Shown one piece after another: positions 1 through 6,729 of a stretch of 14,444 nt of DNA. The translations under genes were made by a program, and so were the position numbers. The notes under the pieces were generated by a model. That model saw only the letters and a program-made list of their open reading frames with translations. It was not told where the DNA came from and did no database searches. Position 1 is the first letter of the stretch. Every line of letters starts with the position of its first letter. This DNA is from Candidatus Wildermuthbacteria bacterium GWA2_46_15 (GTDB taxonomy: Bacteria > Patescibacteriota > Minisyncoccia > Minisyncoccales > GWA2-46-15): the NCBI GenBank assembly GCA_001823105.1, contig MHTO01000024.1, forward strand, positions 1-14,444, written 5' to 3'.

Positions 1-322
1 AAGGGAAACCAGAGAGGAATCGGGCATCGAGATCAACGAAGCGACGGAAGTCGGGATCATCGAATTCGAATTCAGCGGCAATCCCGAAATTCTGGAAGTT
101 CACATTTTTAAATCAAACAATTTCTCGGGAGAGCCGATCGAAACAGAAGAAATGAGGCCGGAATGGTTTCCCATAGACAAAATACCTTTCGAGAAAATGT
201 GGCCCGACGACAAATACTGGCTGCCCCTTCTTTTAAGCGGAAAGAAATTTAGAGGAAAGTTTGTCTTCGACAGTTCGGATATTATTCTTAAGCAGGAATT
301 GACAGAAATAGCAACGGTGTAA
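1..322 (+). CDS. MTH1-like Nudix hydrolase, 3' part only (8-oxo-dGTP diphosphatase type)
   Basis: The gene enters from outside the window; the reading frame begins at base 2 and ends at a TAA at 320-322 (about 106 codons visible). The first residues, RETREESGI, are the right half of the Nudix box, whose glutamates bind the metal. The rest follows human MTH1/NUDT1 closely: EFEFSGNPEILEVHIF, then EMRPEWF, then MWPDDKYWLPLLL. The WPDD aspartates and the Trp belong to the 8-oxo-purine pocket in that family. The protein should hydrolyse oxidised purine dNTPs (8-oxo-dGTP, possibly 2-OH-dATP) to monophosphates and so keep the nucleotide pool clean. The C-terminus ends where MTH1 proteins normally end. 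The 5' half, including the left side of the Nudix box, lies outside, so completeness cannot be judged. Family assignment is strong; exact substrate is inferred. Confidence 0.9.
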   Translation, partial: RETREESGIEINEATEVGIIEFEFSGNPEILEVHIFKSNNFSGEPIETEEMRPEWFPIDKIPFEKMWPDDKYWLPLLLSGKKFRGKFVFDSSDIILKQELTEIATV

Positions 323-439
323 TTTGGGGCCGAACCGGAAGACCGTGAAAACAAGATAAGGAAGATTAAGAAGACGAGAAGCGTGGGCGGGGTGGTGGCG
401 GGCAAAGAATTTTTCCTGAAGATTAAAGACAAAATTTGA
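323..439 (+). other. In-frame coding-like tail after the Nudix stop codon
   Basis: Directly after the TAA of the Nudix gene the same frame stays open for 38 more codons and closes with TGA at 437-439. The translation is basic and lysine-rich (for example ENKIRKIKKTRSVGG and VVAGKEFFLKIKDKI). It contains no ATG; the only in-frame start-type codons are the GTGs in its second half. It may be the remnant of another gene's 3' end, or non-coding. The Nudix family normally ends near the TAA, so stop read-through is not the favoured reading. Confidence 0.3.
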
Positions 440-464
440 TTATATTATGTTCTGGGGGCTCATA

Positions 465-487
465 GTTGCTTGGTCAGACCAAGCAAC
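465..487 (+). repeat. Perfect 10-bp inverted repeat (hairpin) in an untranslated stretch
   Basis: GTTGCTTGGT (465-474) and ACCAAGCAAC (478-487) are perfectly complementary around a 3-nt loop, CAG. No T-run follows on the + strand, so it is not a standard intrinsic terminator for the Nudix gene. A second, weaker hairpin (ATCCC 505-509 with GGGAT 517-521) lies just downstream and contains the purine-rich AGGGG in front of the gene at 533. Together they give that gene a structured leader. Confidence 0.6.
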
Positions 488-532
488 CTGAACCCAAGAT
501 ACAAATCCCGTCGCAGGGGATAAGAAAACAAG

Positions 533-925
533 ATGACAAAGACTGAACAATTGCTGCAAATCCTGGAAAAGAATCAGAGCGTACAGTCGATTTTAAATCG
601 AGCCGACAGTTTGAATATGCCGAACTGGTATCTGGGCGCCGGCGGCATCGTCCAATGGTACGAAAAGCACTTTGGCCGGCCCATCGAGCAATTTAGATCA
701 GCGGAAGAAGCCATTAACACCTGGCCGACCACGGCCACCTCGGTCGGAGTGAGAAAGGAGAAGGACGGAAAACTGCGGGTTTACGCCCGCTTTGGTTTAG
801 ACGATTTACTGGGAATGGTCGTCCGGGCCAACAAGGCGCAGATTACCGAAAAGATTTACCAAGACAAAGTTGATAGGTGGATAAAGATCTGGCCGAACCT
901 GAAAGTAATTCCTTGGGATAGTTAA
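533..925 (+). CDS. COG3575/NTP_transf_6-type nucleotidyltransferase homologue lacking its catalytic core
   Basis: This 130-aa protein matches both ends of the COG3575 family (PF06042, predicted nucleotidyltransferases, usually about 185-190 aa). The N-terminal part carries the family signature LNMPNWYLGAGGI (residues 27-39). The C-terminal part carries WYEKHFGRPI, AINTWPTTATSVGVR and RVYARFGLDDLLGMVVR (about residues 42-98), ending in the usual WIKIWPNLKVIPWD. What is missing is the middle, where family members have the DIDV-type acidic motif and an N-Q-A-R-V-H segment. The frame passes cleanly from GAGGI to VQWYE at about base 650, so the loss is an in-frame deletion of roughly 55-60 codons. 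Without the acidic motif catalysis is unlikely. The frame and conserved end motifs argue for a recent loss or a retained non-catalytic role. The ATG has AGGGG about 13 bases upstream. Confidence 0.75.
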   Translation: MTKTEQLLQILEKNQSVQSILNRADSLNMPNWYLGAGGIVQWYEKHFGRPIEQFRSAEEAINTWPTTATSVGVRKEKDGKLRVYARFGLDDLLGMVVRANKAQITEKIYQDKVDRWIKIWPNLKVIPWDS

Positions 926-940
926 TAGAATTAAACAACC

Positions 941-1756
941 ATGAGTTTTTTAGATTTTTTGATAACAAAAATAATATTTCTGGTCAACGCATTTTTTTCT
1001 TTTGGTAAAAGAGAAATAGAACCAGGAATTTATTCAATCAACAAGAAGACTAAATTGAATTTGAGGCGTTATACAACTGACATGTTTGTAGTTTGGGAAA
1101 TATTCAGACAAAGGAGTTATGAAAAAAAACCGTCATTCAATATTTTTCCTGGAGATGTTGTCGTTGACGTTGGCGCTCACGCTGGTGTTTTTTCAGTTTG
1201 GGCGGCTCAAAAAGCCTATCAAGGAAGAGTTTATGCTTATGAGCCAGATCCGGAGAATTATCGATATCTAGAAAACAATAAAAGATTAAATAAATTAGAT
1301 AACCTTTTTATACATAATCTAGCCGTTGGTCGACAAAAAGGAGAATTAAATTTGTACCTTTCTTCTTATAATACCGGAGGCCATTCATTATACAGGGTGC
1401 CGGGAGATGAGAAGGCAAAATCGTTGATAGTGAGAGTAGTTGATTTGGCGGAGATTTTTTCTTCAAACAAATTAGAAAAAATTAATTTTCTGAAAATAGA
1501 TGCCGAGGGCGCGGAGTATGAAATAATTCTCAACGCCCCGACCGATCTTTTGCACCGAATAGACAGAATCGTTTTAGAGTATCATGATTATCTTTTCCAA
1601 AATCATGACGATTACGGTATATCTGGCATTCCCAACTATAATTATTTGGAACTGAAAAATTTTTTAGAAAAACAGGGATTTGAAATTAAAATCGGCGGCT
1701 CTGTTTTTAAACGCAAGATTTTTAAATTAGGCCTGCTTTATGCTCGAAAACAATAA
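941..1756 (+). CDS. FkbM-family SAM-dependent methyltransferase
   Basis: This is a 271-aa soluble methyltransferase with a Rossmann fold. Motif I, VVVDVGAHAGVFS (residues 73-85), binds S-adenosylmethionine. YAYEPDPENY (99-107) is the acidic post-I strand. INFLKIDAEGAEYEIL (181-196) is the hallmark of the FkbM family, and IVLEYH follows at 210-215. FkbM-type enzymes O-methylate sugars, polyketides or other small molecules, and in bacteria they often sit in surface-glycan loci; the substrate cannot be read here. The N-terminal 25 residues are hydrophobic and may act as a peripheral anchor. The gene starts 15 bases after the preceding stop with no clear Shine-Dalgarno. It is visibly more AT-rich than the genes on both sides, which hints at acquisition by transfer. 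No other glycan gene is next to it. Confidence 0.9.
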   Translation: MSFLDFLITKIIFLVNAFFSFGKREIEPGIYSINKKTKLNLRRYTTDMFVVWEIFRQRSYEKKPSFNIFPGDVVVDVGAHAGVFSVWAAQKAYQGRVYAYEPDPENYRYLENNKRLNKLDNLFIHNLAVGRQKGELNLYLSSYNTGGHSLYRVPGDEKAKSLIVRVVDLAEIFSSNKLEKINFLKIDAEGAEYEIILNAPTDLLHRIDRIVLEYHDYLFQNHDDYGISGIPNYNYLELKNFLEKQGFEIKIGGSVFKRKIFKLGLLYARKQ

Positions 1757-1759
1757 CGA

Positions 1760-1788
1760 TTGACTGAAGGCGTCAAATGGGTTATATT
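1760..1788 (+). promoter_or_regulatory. Sigma-70-type promoter for secDF
   Basis: TTGACT (1760-1765) and TATATT (1783-1788) are separated by exactly 17 bases; each box differs from consensus at one position. Transcription should begin near 1795-1796. That places a possible TTG start for secD at the very 5' end of the mRNA and leaves a leader of about 20 bases for the ATG at 1817, which favours the ATG. The promoter begins four bases after the stop of the preceding methyltransferase gene. Confidence 0.75.
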
Positions 1789-1816
1789 AAAATAATTGAA
1801 ATTCATAAAAAATAGA

Positions 1817-3244
1817 ATGACCAAGAGAAAGTCTTTTTTAGTTTTATCAAGCATTATTTTACTGGCTTTCTTGGCCGGCAATCTTTCTTACCCTGCCCCG
1901 TTAAACCGCGGGATTGATTTTTTGAATGCCCAAATTAAGCTCTGGGAACAGAATCCCAAACTGAAAATCATCGCCGAAAAGATTAAGATTCGGCATTTTA
2001 TTGACCTGCCCTTCAAGCTCGGGTTGGATCTGCAGGGCGGCACCCATCTTCTTTATCAGGCCGATTTGAACAATATTGCCGCGGCCGATCAGAAGAACGC
2101 CTTGGCGGGGCTGCGTGACGTCATCGAAAGAAGAATCAATCTTTTTGGCGTCCGGGAGCCCGTGGTTCAGATTGAAGAAAAAAGCCAAAGACTGATTGTT
2201 GAACTGGCCGGGATCAGCGATGTTCAAGAAGCCATTAAGATGATTGGCCAGACGCCGTTTTTGGAATTCAGAGAACCAAGGCCGGAAGAACAAACGAATT
2301 TGATTCTCGCCAAGCAAAAAGAACTGGAAGGCAAGACTTATGAGGAAGCTCAGCAGGTGCCTGACTGGCAAATAGCTTTAGAGGACCCCTATTTTATGTC
2401 CACTCAGTTGACCGGACGCTATCTGAAGAAGGCGGATTTAGCCTTTGACCAGACCACGAATAAGCCTCAAGTTTCGATTCAGTTCAATGAAGAAGGCGCT
2501 AAATTGTTTGAAGAGTTGACGACGAAGAACGTGGGCCAGCCCTTAGCCATCTATATTGACAACGCTCTTTTGTCTCGGCCGGTTGTTCAGGAAGCCATTA
2601 AAGGAGGCCAAGCCCAGATTACCGGTGACTTTACCGTTGAGGCGGGCCGGGATTTGGCCAGAAATCTGAATGCCGGGGCCTTGCCCGTGCCCATCAAACT
2701 GGTTTCCCAGGAGACGATTGGTCCGATCCTGGGGCAAGCCTCTTTAGAGAAATCTCTGAAAGCCGGTTTCATCGGCTTTGCCCTGGTTTTTGTTTTCATG
2801 ATCCTTTTTTACCGCTTGCCCGGATTTTTGGCTTCTCTGGCTTTGGCCATCTACGTTGCCCTGCTTCTTTCTCTTTTTAAACTCATTCCGGTGACCTTGA
2901 CCTTGGCCGGCATCGCCGGATTAATTCTTTCCGTCGGCATGGCGGTTGACGCCAATATTCTGATTTTTGCCCGCATGCGGGAAGAATTAAAACAAGGCAA
3001 GTCTTTGACCTTGGCCGTGGAAGAAGGCTTTAAAAGGGCTTGGCCCTCGATCCGGGACAGTAATGCCAATAGCATTATTGTTACCTTGATCTTGTTTGGT
3101 TTTGGCGTGGGCTTTGTCAAAGGTTTTGCCTTGACTTTAATGATCGGCATCATCCTGAGCTTGTTCTCGGCCATTTTTATGACCCGCAACTTTTTAAGAT
3201 TAGTGGAAAATACGGTTTTTGCTAAGATTAAGTGGTTATGGTGA
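1817..3244 (+). CDS. secD: Protein translocase subunit SecD
   Basis: SecD works with SecF and SecYEG, using the proton motive force to pull exported proteins through the membrane. The 475-aa product has an N-terminal transmembrane helix (about residues 5-25) and the signature LGLDLQGGTHLLY (69-81). A periplasmic P1-type domain follows, with GLRDVIERRINLFGVREPVV and GRYLKKADLAFD...VSIQFNEEGAKLF. Five more helices make up the C-terminal half. The RND-type charged motif GMAVDANILIFARMREE (374-390) carries the Asp of the proton path. It is shorter than E. coli SecD (about 615 aa), as in many bacteria with reduced genomes. A TTG seven codons upstream (1796) is in frame, but it coincides with the predicted transcription start, so the ATG is preferred. 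The gene overlaps secF by seven bases. Confidence 0.95.
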   Translation: MTKRKSFLVLSSIILLAFLAGNLSYPAPLNRGIDFLNAQIKLWEQNPKLKIIAEKIKIRHFIDLPFKLGLDLQGGTHLLYQADLNNIAAADQKNALAGLRDVIERRINLFGVREPVVQIEEKSQRLIVELAGISDVQEAIKMIGQTPFLEFREPRPEEQTNLILAKQKELEGKTYEEAQQVPDWQIALEDPYFMSTQLTGRYLKKADLAFDQTTNKPQVSIQFNEEGAKLFEELTTKNVGQPLAIYIDNALLSRPVVQEAIKGGQAQITGDFTVEAGRDLARNLNAGALPVPIKLVSQETIGPILGQASLEKSLKAGFIGFALVFVFMILFYRLPGFLASLALAIYVALLLSLFKLIPVTLTLAGIAGLILSVGMAVDANILIFARMREELKQGKSLTLAVEEGFKRAWPSIRDSNANSIIVTLILFGFGVGFVKGFALTLMIGIILSLFSAIFMTRNFLRLVENTVFAKIKWLW

Positions 3245-4110
3245 TCAATTTTGTTAAATATCGAAAACTCTATTATCTCTTCTCCGGCATTTTAATCCTG
3301 GCCAGTTTATTTTCGATTTTTAAATTTGGCTTAAAAATGGGCATTGAGTTTACCGGCGGCAGCTTGGTCGAACTTAAATTCGATCAAGCCCGATTGACCA
3401 ATCAGGCGATCGCCGAAAAGCTGGCCAAATTGAATTTGGGAGAGATTATCGTTCAGCCAACCGGCGAGAACGGCGTCTTTTTAAGATTTAAAGAGGTTGA
3501 CGAGGCGACTCACCAGGAGATTTTGAAAGAATTGGGCCAGCCTCAAGAGATGAGCTTTGAAACCATTGGTCCGACCATCGGCCGGGAACTAGAACGAAAA
3601 ACCCTCTTGGCCGTCTTCTTGGCCCTCATTGCCATTACCGCCTATGTCGCCTTGGCTTTCCGCCAGGTTTCGGGCCGGGTTAATTCTTTCCAATACGGCT
3701 TGGCTTCTCTGATCGCTCTTTTCCATGATGTTTTGATTCCCATTGGCGCTTTTGCCCTGCTGGGCCATTTTTACAACCTGGAAATCACCATTGCTTTTGT
3801 GGCGGCTCTCCTGACGGTTTTGGGCTTTTCGGTTCATGACACAATCGTCGTCTTTGACCGGGTCCGGGAAAATCTCTTGAAGAGAAGCTCTCTTTCCTTT
3901 GAGGAAGTCGTCAATTTGAGCTTAAACCAGACCTTAGTTCGGTCAATTAATACGGTTTTGACCGTGCTTTTTACCCTTCTTTCTATTTATTTCTTCGGCG
4001 GAGAGACCCTCCGGGGCTTTGCGCTTTCTTTGATCATCGGCGTGACTTCCGGGGCCTATTCCTCAATTTTCATCGCCAGCCCCTTATTAGTCAGTTGGCA
4101 AAAAAGATAG
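3238..4110 (+). CDS. secF: Protein translocase subunit SecF
   Basis: SecF is the partner of SecD in the proton-driven accessory complex of the Sec translocon. The 290-aa protein shows an N-terminal helix (about residues 10-30), the conserved GIEFTGGSLVEL (35-46), a small extracytoplasmic domain, ETIGPTIGREL before the second helix, and a five-helix C-terminal bundle. VHDTIVVFDRVREN (199-212) is the SecF counterpart of the SecD charged motif, and GGETLRGFALSLIIG precedes the last helix. The chosen ATG lies inside the last codons of secD (7-base overlap), so translation is probably coupled. An in-frame GTG two codons upstream (3232) is an alternative. No Shine-Dalgarno is obvious. The TAG stop lies within a 14-bp inverted repeat. 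Confidence 0.95.
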   Translation: MVINFVKYRKLYYLFSGILILASLFSIFKFGLKMGIEFTGGSLVELKFDQARLTNQAIAEKLAKLNLGEIIVQPTGENGVFLRFKEVDEATHQEILKELGQPQEMSFETIGPTIGRELERKTLLAVFLALIAITAYVALAFRQVSGRVNSFQYGLASLIALFHDVLIPIGAFALLGHFYNLEITIAFVAALLTVLGFSVHDTIVVFDRVRENLLKRSSLSFEEVVNLSLNQTLVRSINTVLTVLFTLLSIYFFGGETLRGFALSLIIGVTSGAYSSIFIASPLLVSWQKR

Positions 4111-4125
4111 AATCTTTTTTGCCAA
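4095..4125 (+). terminator. 14-bp perfect inverted repeat over the secF stop, likely terminator
   Basis: TTGGCAAAAAAGAT (4095-4108) pairs perfectly with ATCTTTTTTGCCAA (4112-4125) across a 3-base loop, AGA. The TAG stop of secF (4108-4110) sits at the loop. The run of six T bases lies within the right arm, not after the stem, so this is an atypical intrinsic terminator. A transcript could still end here after secF, which agrees with the fresh promoter at 4170. Confidence 0.55.
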
Positions 4126-4150
4126 CCCTGAGCTCGTCGAATGGGTGGCA
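4120..4150 (+). repeat. Dispersed-type CCCTGAG...TCGAA...GGG hairpin repeat
   Basis: The core CCCTGAGCTCGTCGAATGGG (4126-4145) belongs to a palindromic motif that also appears inside rnpB (13487-13505). Flanking bases extend it to an imperfect hairpin in which TGCCA(A)CCC (4120-4128) pairs with GGGTGGCA (4143-4150), with one bulged A. Its left arm shares TGCCAA with the right arm of the preceding hairpin, so the two structures exclude each other. Similar short palindromes occur in many intergenic copies in some bacteria; that part is general knowledge, not visible here. Confidence 0.55.
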
Positions 4151-4169
4151 GGGATGGAAAAAGTAGAGG

Positions 4170-4198
4170 TTGACGTCGGGCTGAGAGAGTGTTATAAC
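4170..4198 (+). promoter_or_regulatory. Sigma-70-type promoter for the sigma4/HARE gene
   Basis: TTGACG (4170-4175) and TATAAC (4193-4198) are spaced by exactly 17 bases; each box has one deviation from consensus. Transcription should begin near 4205, giving the ATG at 4260 a leader of about 55 bases. That leader contains a small hairpin, CGGGC (4219-4223) with GCCCG (4229-4233), and no Shine-Dalgarno. Confidence 0.75.
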
Positions 4199-4259
4199 AA
4201 ACAAAAGATTTGGTATATCGGGCACCTGGCCCGCTATAACAGACTTGATCAATACATCC

Positions 4260-5327
4260 ATGGCTTTAAATTATCAAAAGGATTGTCAGGTTCTTTTTGA
4301 GAGCCTGAACTCCAGACAAAAAGAGATTATTTTTCGAAGATTTGGCTTAAACGGAGAAGAAAAAACCCTGGAAGCGATTGGCCAAGATTTGGGGTTAACC
4401 AGAGAAAGAGTCCGCCAAATCATTGAGATGACCTTGGTTAAAATCAGAAGGGGATCAGTTACTCCTGAGATGGCCAAGGTTTTTTCGAGTTTCAAAAACT
4501 ATCTTCAGAAAAACGGCGGATTGAAGAGAGAAGAACTTCTTTTCTCCGATCCTCTTTTCAATCACCAGGCCAATTCTCGCCACTGGCTTTGCTTACTCTT
4601 GGCTCTCGAGGGCAGTCTTTTTCGAGCCGGAGAAACAAAGGAATTTTATGCTTTTTGGGCCCTGGAGCAGAATAAGCTGTTTTCAGTTCAAAAACTGCTC
4701 AAACTCATTGAGAAAAAACTCTCAAAAGAAAAAAAGCCTTTAGGGATAAAGAAATTGACTGAAGCGGTTCCGGGCGATCCATCGTTTTTGAAATCAGTTC
4801 TGGAGATTTCTAAGGTGGTTTTAAAAACCGGGGATGGTCAATATGGACTGAAAACCTGGCCCGAAGTCAATCCCCGGGGCGTCAGGGATTTGGCCCTTTT
4901 GGTTTTTAAGAAAATCAAAAAGCCCTTGCATTTTATTAAGGTCGCGAATCTGATCGATGAATTTTTATTTCCGGAAAAACCTCAGGAGTTTTCCGTCGTG
5001 GCGGCTTCCGCCACGGCGGCTTCGTTGCCGGTTCCCAAAAAGACGAATTTTCAAACCGTCCACAATGAATTGATCAAGGATTCCCGATTTGTGCTGGTGG
5101 GTCGGGGTGTTTATGCTTTGAGAGAGTGGGGTTACGAGCCCGGCACGGTCAAGGATGTCATTTCCCAGGTCTTGAAAAAAGCCAAACAGCCCCTTTCTCA
5201 GGATGAGGTTTTGAAAAGAGTCTTGTCTCAGCGTTTGGTCAAGGAGAGCACCATCCTTTTGAATCTGGGCAATAAGAAATGTTTTTTGAAGTCAGAAAAC
5301 GGCCGGTATTCCGTCCACGAGGCGTAG
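4260..5327 (+). CDS. Sigma-70 region 4-like HTH protein with C-terminal HARE-HTH domains
   Basis: The 355-aa protein begins with a sigma region 4-type helix-turn-helix (about residues 10-64). It contains LNSRQKEIIFRRFGL and EKTLEAIGQDLGLTRERVRQI, the promoter -35 recognition fold. There is no region 2 or 3, so it cannot melt DNA as a full sigma factor. Residues 206-292 (GVRDLALLVFKKIKKPLHFIKVANLI ... RFVLVGRGVYALREWGY) form a HARE-HTH domain, as in RNA polymerase delta subunit and restriction-linked proteins, and residues 293-353 look like a second, shorter copy ending in GRYSVHE. The role is probably transcriptional, or sensing of modified DNA. The ATG at 4260 (CCATGG) is preferred to the TTG at 4245. 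A low-complexity VVAASATAAS segment interrupts the first HARE domain. It is the first gene after a good promoter and may head the downstream gene run. Confidence 0.8.
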   Translation: MALNYQKDCQVLFESLNSRQKEIIFRRFGLNGEEKTLEAIGQDLGLTRERVRQIIEMTLVKIRRGSVTPEMAKVFSSFKNYLQKNGGLKREELLFSDPLFNHQANSRHWLCLLLALEGSLFRAGETKEFYAFWALEQNKLFSVQKLLKLIEKKLSKEKKPLGIKKLTEAVPGDPSFLKSVLEISKVVLKTGDGQYGLKTWPEVNPRGVRDLALLVFKKIKKPLHFIKVANLIDEFLFPEKPQEFSVVAASATAASLPVPKKTNFQTVHNELIKDSRFVLVGRGVYALREWGYEPGTVKDVISQVLKKAKQPLSQDEVLKRVLSQRLVKESTILLNLGNKKCFLKSENGRYSVHEA

Positions 5328-5362
5328 GTGATCTTTATAACGTTAAATTTTCTCTTTAGAGA

Positions 5363-6706
5363 ATGCCGTCTGAACTTTCGTTATCTTTTTTCTTGTCTTT
5401 GCCTAAAACTTATTTTTGGGTCATCCTCAACGATTGGTGGTGGCTTTTTTTGATCGCGGAGTGTTTTTGGATCGGTAAAATCATGCTCTTTCTCTGGTAT
5501 CATTGGCGCAAAGATATTTTTGACGCCGCCGAGAATGACCCACGCGTGCTTTTGGAGATCAAAATCCCCGAAGAAGTTTTAGAACAAATTAAGGCCATGG
5601 AAACCGTCATCACCGGCTTTTGGCAGATTTATAGTTTCCCTAACTGGTTTGAGAAATGGTGGCAAGGCAAGGATCCCACCGGTTTCACCTTAGAAATTGC
5701 CGGCATTGACGGCGTGCCTCATTTTTATATTAGGACGCCAAAGGTATATCAACCCATTTTTGAAACTCATGTTTATTCTCAATATCCCCAGGCCGAGATT
5801 TCTGAGGTTGAAGATTACGCCAAGAACGTGCCTCAGGACATGCCCAATGCCGAATGGGATTTTTGGGGATTAGAGTATAAAAATCTGAAGCATTGGGGTT
5901 ATCCCATCAAAACCTACAGCGAATTCGAAACGGGCAAAGAAGAAGAGGAAAAAAGAATCGATCCCATTGCTTCGCTTTTAGAAGGCATGGCCCGGCTCAA
6001 GCCGGGCGAGCAGATTTGGGTTCAGATCCGCTGCTTGCCGGTTTTGGATGAGTATCTGCCCTGGAAAGACGCGGCCAAAAAAATGCGCGACAAGTTGGCC
6101 CGGCGGAATGTTTCTGAAGGAAAGACCAAGCCCATGCTGCTGGAGGCGGCCGAGATCCTGATGACGGGTAAAGTTACCGAAGCCGCCCCGCCAGAGGAAA
6201 AAGATTTCATTCCCGTGGAAATGAAGCTGACGCCGGGGGAAAAGGAAGTCGTCGGCGCCGTGGAAAGGAAAATCAGCAAACTCGGCTTCTTGTGCAATAT
6301 TAAGTATATCTATCTGGCCAAACGCGACGTTATGTTTAAGCCGAACCAGAGATTGGCCATGAGTTACTTTACCAATTTTGTCACCGATAACATGCAGGCC
6401 CTGGTGCCTTCGGCCGATACCATCACCAAGATTAAACAAAATTGGTACGATTGGTTTTGGTTTAAGAAACAGCGCCTCTTTCTGCGCAAACGAAGACTTT
6501 TCCGCAGTTATGTCAATCGGATTTGGGTTGGCTGGCCCCATCCTTGCGTTAGCGATCCGGATAAATCCGGGCGGCGCTTCATTTTGACGGCCGAGGAAAT
6601 CGCCTCTCTTTATCATTTCCCCGGCCGAATGGTGGCTTCGGCTCCCGGCCTGTCTCGCGTTGAGGCCAAGAAAGGCGAGCCGCCTTCGAGCCTGCCCGTT
6701 GAGTAA
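5363..6706 (+). CDS. Membrane-anchored conserved protein preceding a VirD4/TraG-type ATPase
   Basis: This 447-aa protein has an aromatic-rich N-terminal membrane segment (about residues 17-47; WVILNDWWWLFLIAECFW then IGKIMLFLWYHW), followed by a long soluble region. Conserved-looking blocks are RVLLEIKIPEEVLEQIKAME, TGFTLEIAGIDGVPHFYIRTP, VYSQYPQAEISEVEDYA, and LKPGEQIWVQIRCLPV. I recognise it as the partner usually found upstream of VirD4/TraC-like ATPases in Patescibacteria; I believe databases list the region as DUF8128, but cannot verify this. The IRTP...HVYSQYPQAEI pattern recalls proteins that sit with type IV secretion ATPases. It ends 23 bases before the ATPase, so the two are probably co-transcribed and may form one membrane complex. 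The ATG is immediately preceded by a small palindrome (TTCTCTTTAGAGAA, 5350-5363) and has no Shine-Dalgarno. Biochemical function is unknown. Confidence 0.75.
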   Translation: MPSELSLSFFLSLPKTYFWVILNDWWWLFLIAECFWIGKIMLFLWYHWRKDIFDAAENDPRVLLEIKIPEEVLEQIKAMETVITGFWQIYSFPNWFEKWWQGKDPTGFTLEIAGIDGVPHFYIRTPKVYQPIFETHVYSQYPQAEISEVEDYAKNVPQDMPNAEWDFWGLEYKNLKHWGYPIKTYSEFETGKEEEEKRIDPIASLLEGMARLKPGEQIWVQIRCLPVLDEYLPWKDAAKKMRDKLARRNVSEGKTKPMLLEAAEILMTGKVTEAAPPEEKDFIPVEMKLTPGEKEVVGAVERKISKLGFLCNIKYIYLAKRDVMFKPNQRLAMSYFTNFVTDNMQALVPSADTITKIKQNWYDWFWFKKQRLFLRKRRLFRSYVNRIWVGWPHPCVSDPDKSGRRFILTAEEIASLYHFPGRMVASAPGLSRVEAKKGEPPSSLPVE

Positions 6707-6729
6707 CTGATCATCAATAATTTATCGCC

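Noticed and set aside
440..530. Possible tRNA gene (TACAAATCCCG resembles a T-loop, GGGGGCTCATAG a D-arm)
   Set aside because: No acceptor stem pairs and no 5' T-stem strand is found; the strong hairpin at 465-487 crosses where an anticodon arm would need to form.
1901..2371. 156-codon open frame on the - strand
   Set aside because: Antisense to well-conserved SecD motifs.
5978..6616. 212-codon open frame on the - strand
   Set aside because: Antisense to the conserved membrane-anchored protein, with no start signal; a typical shadow of a gene with GC-biased third positions.
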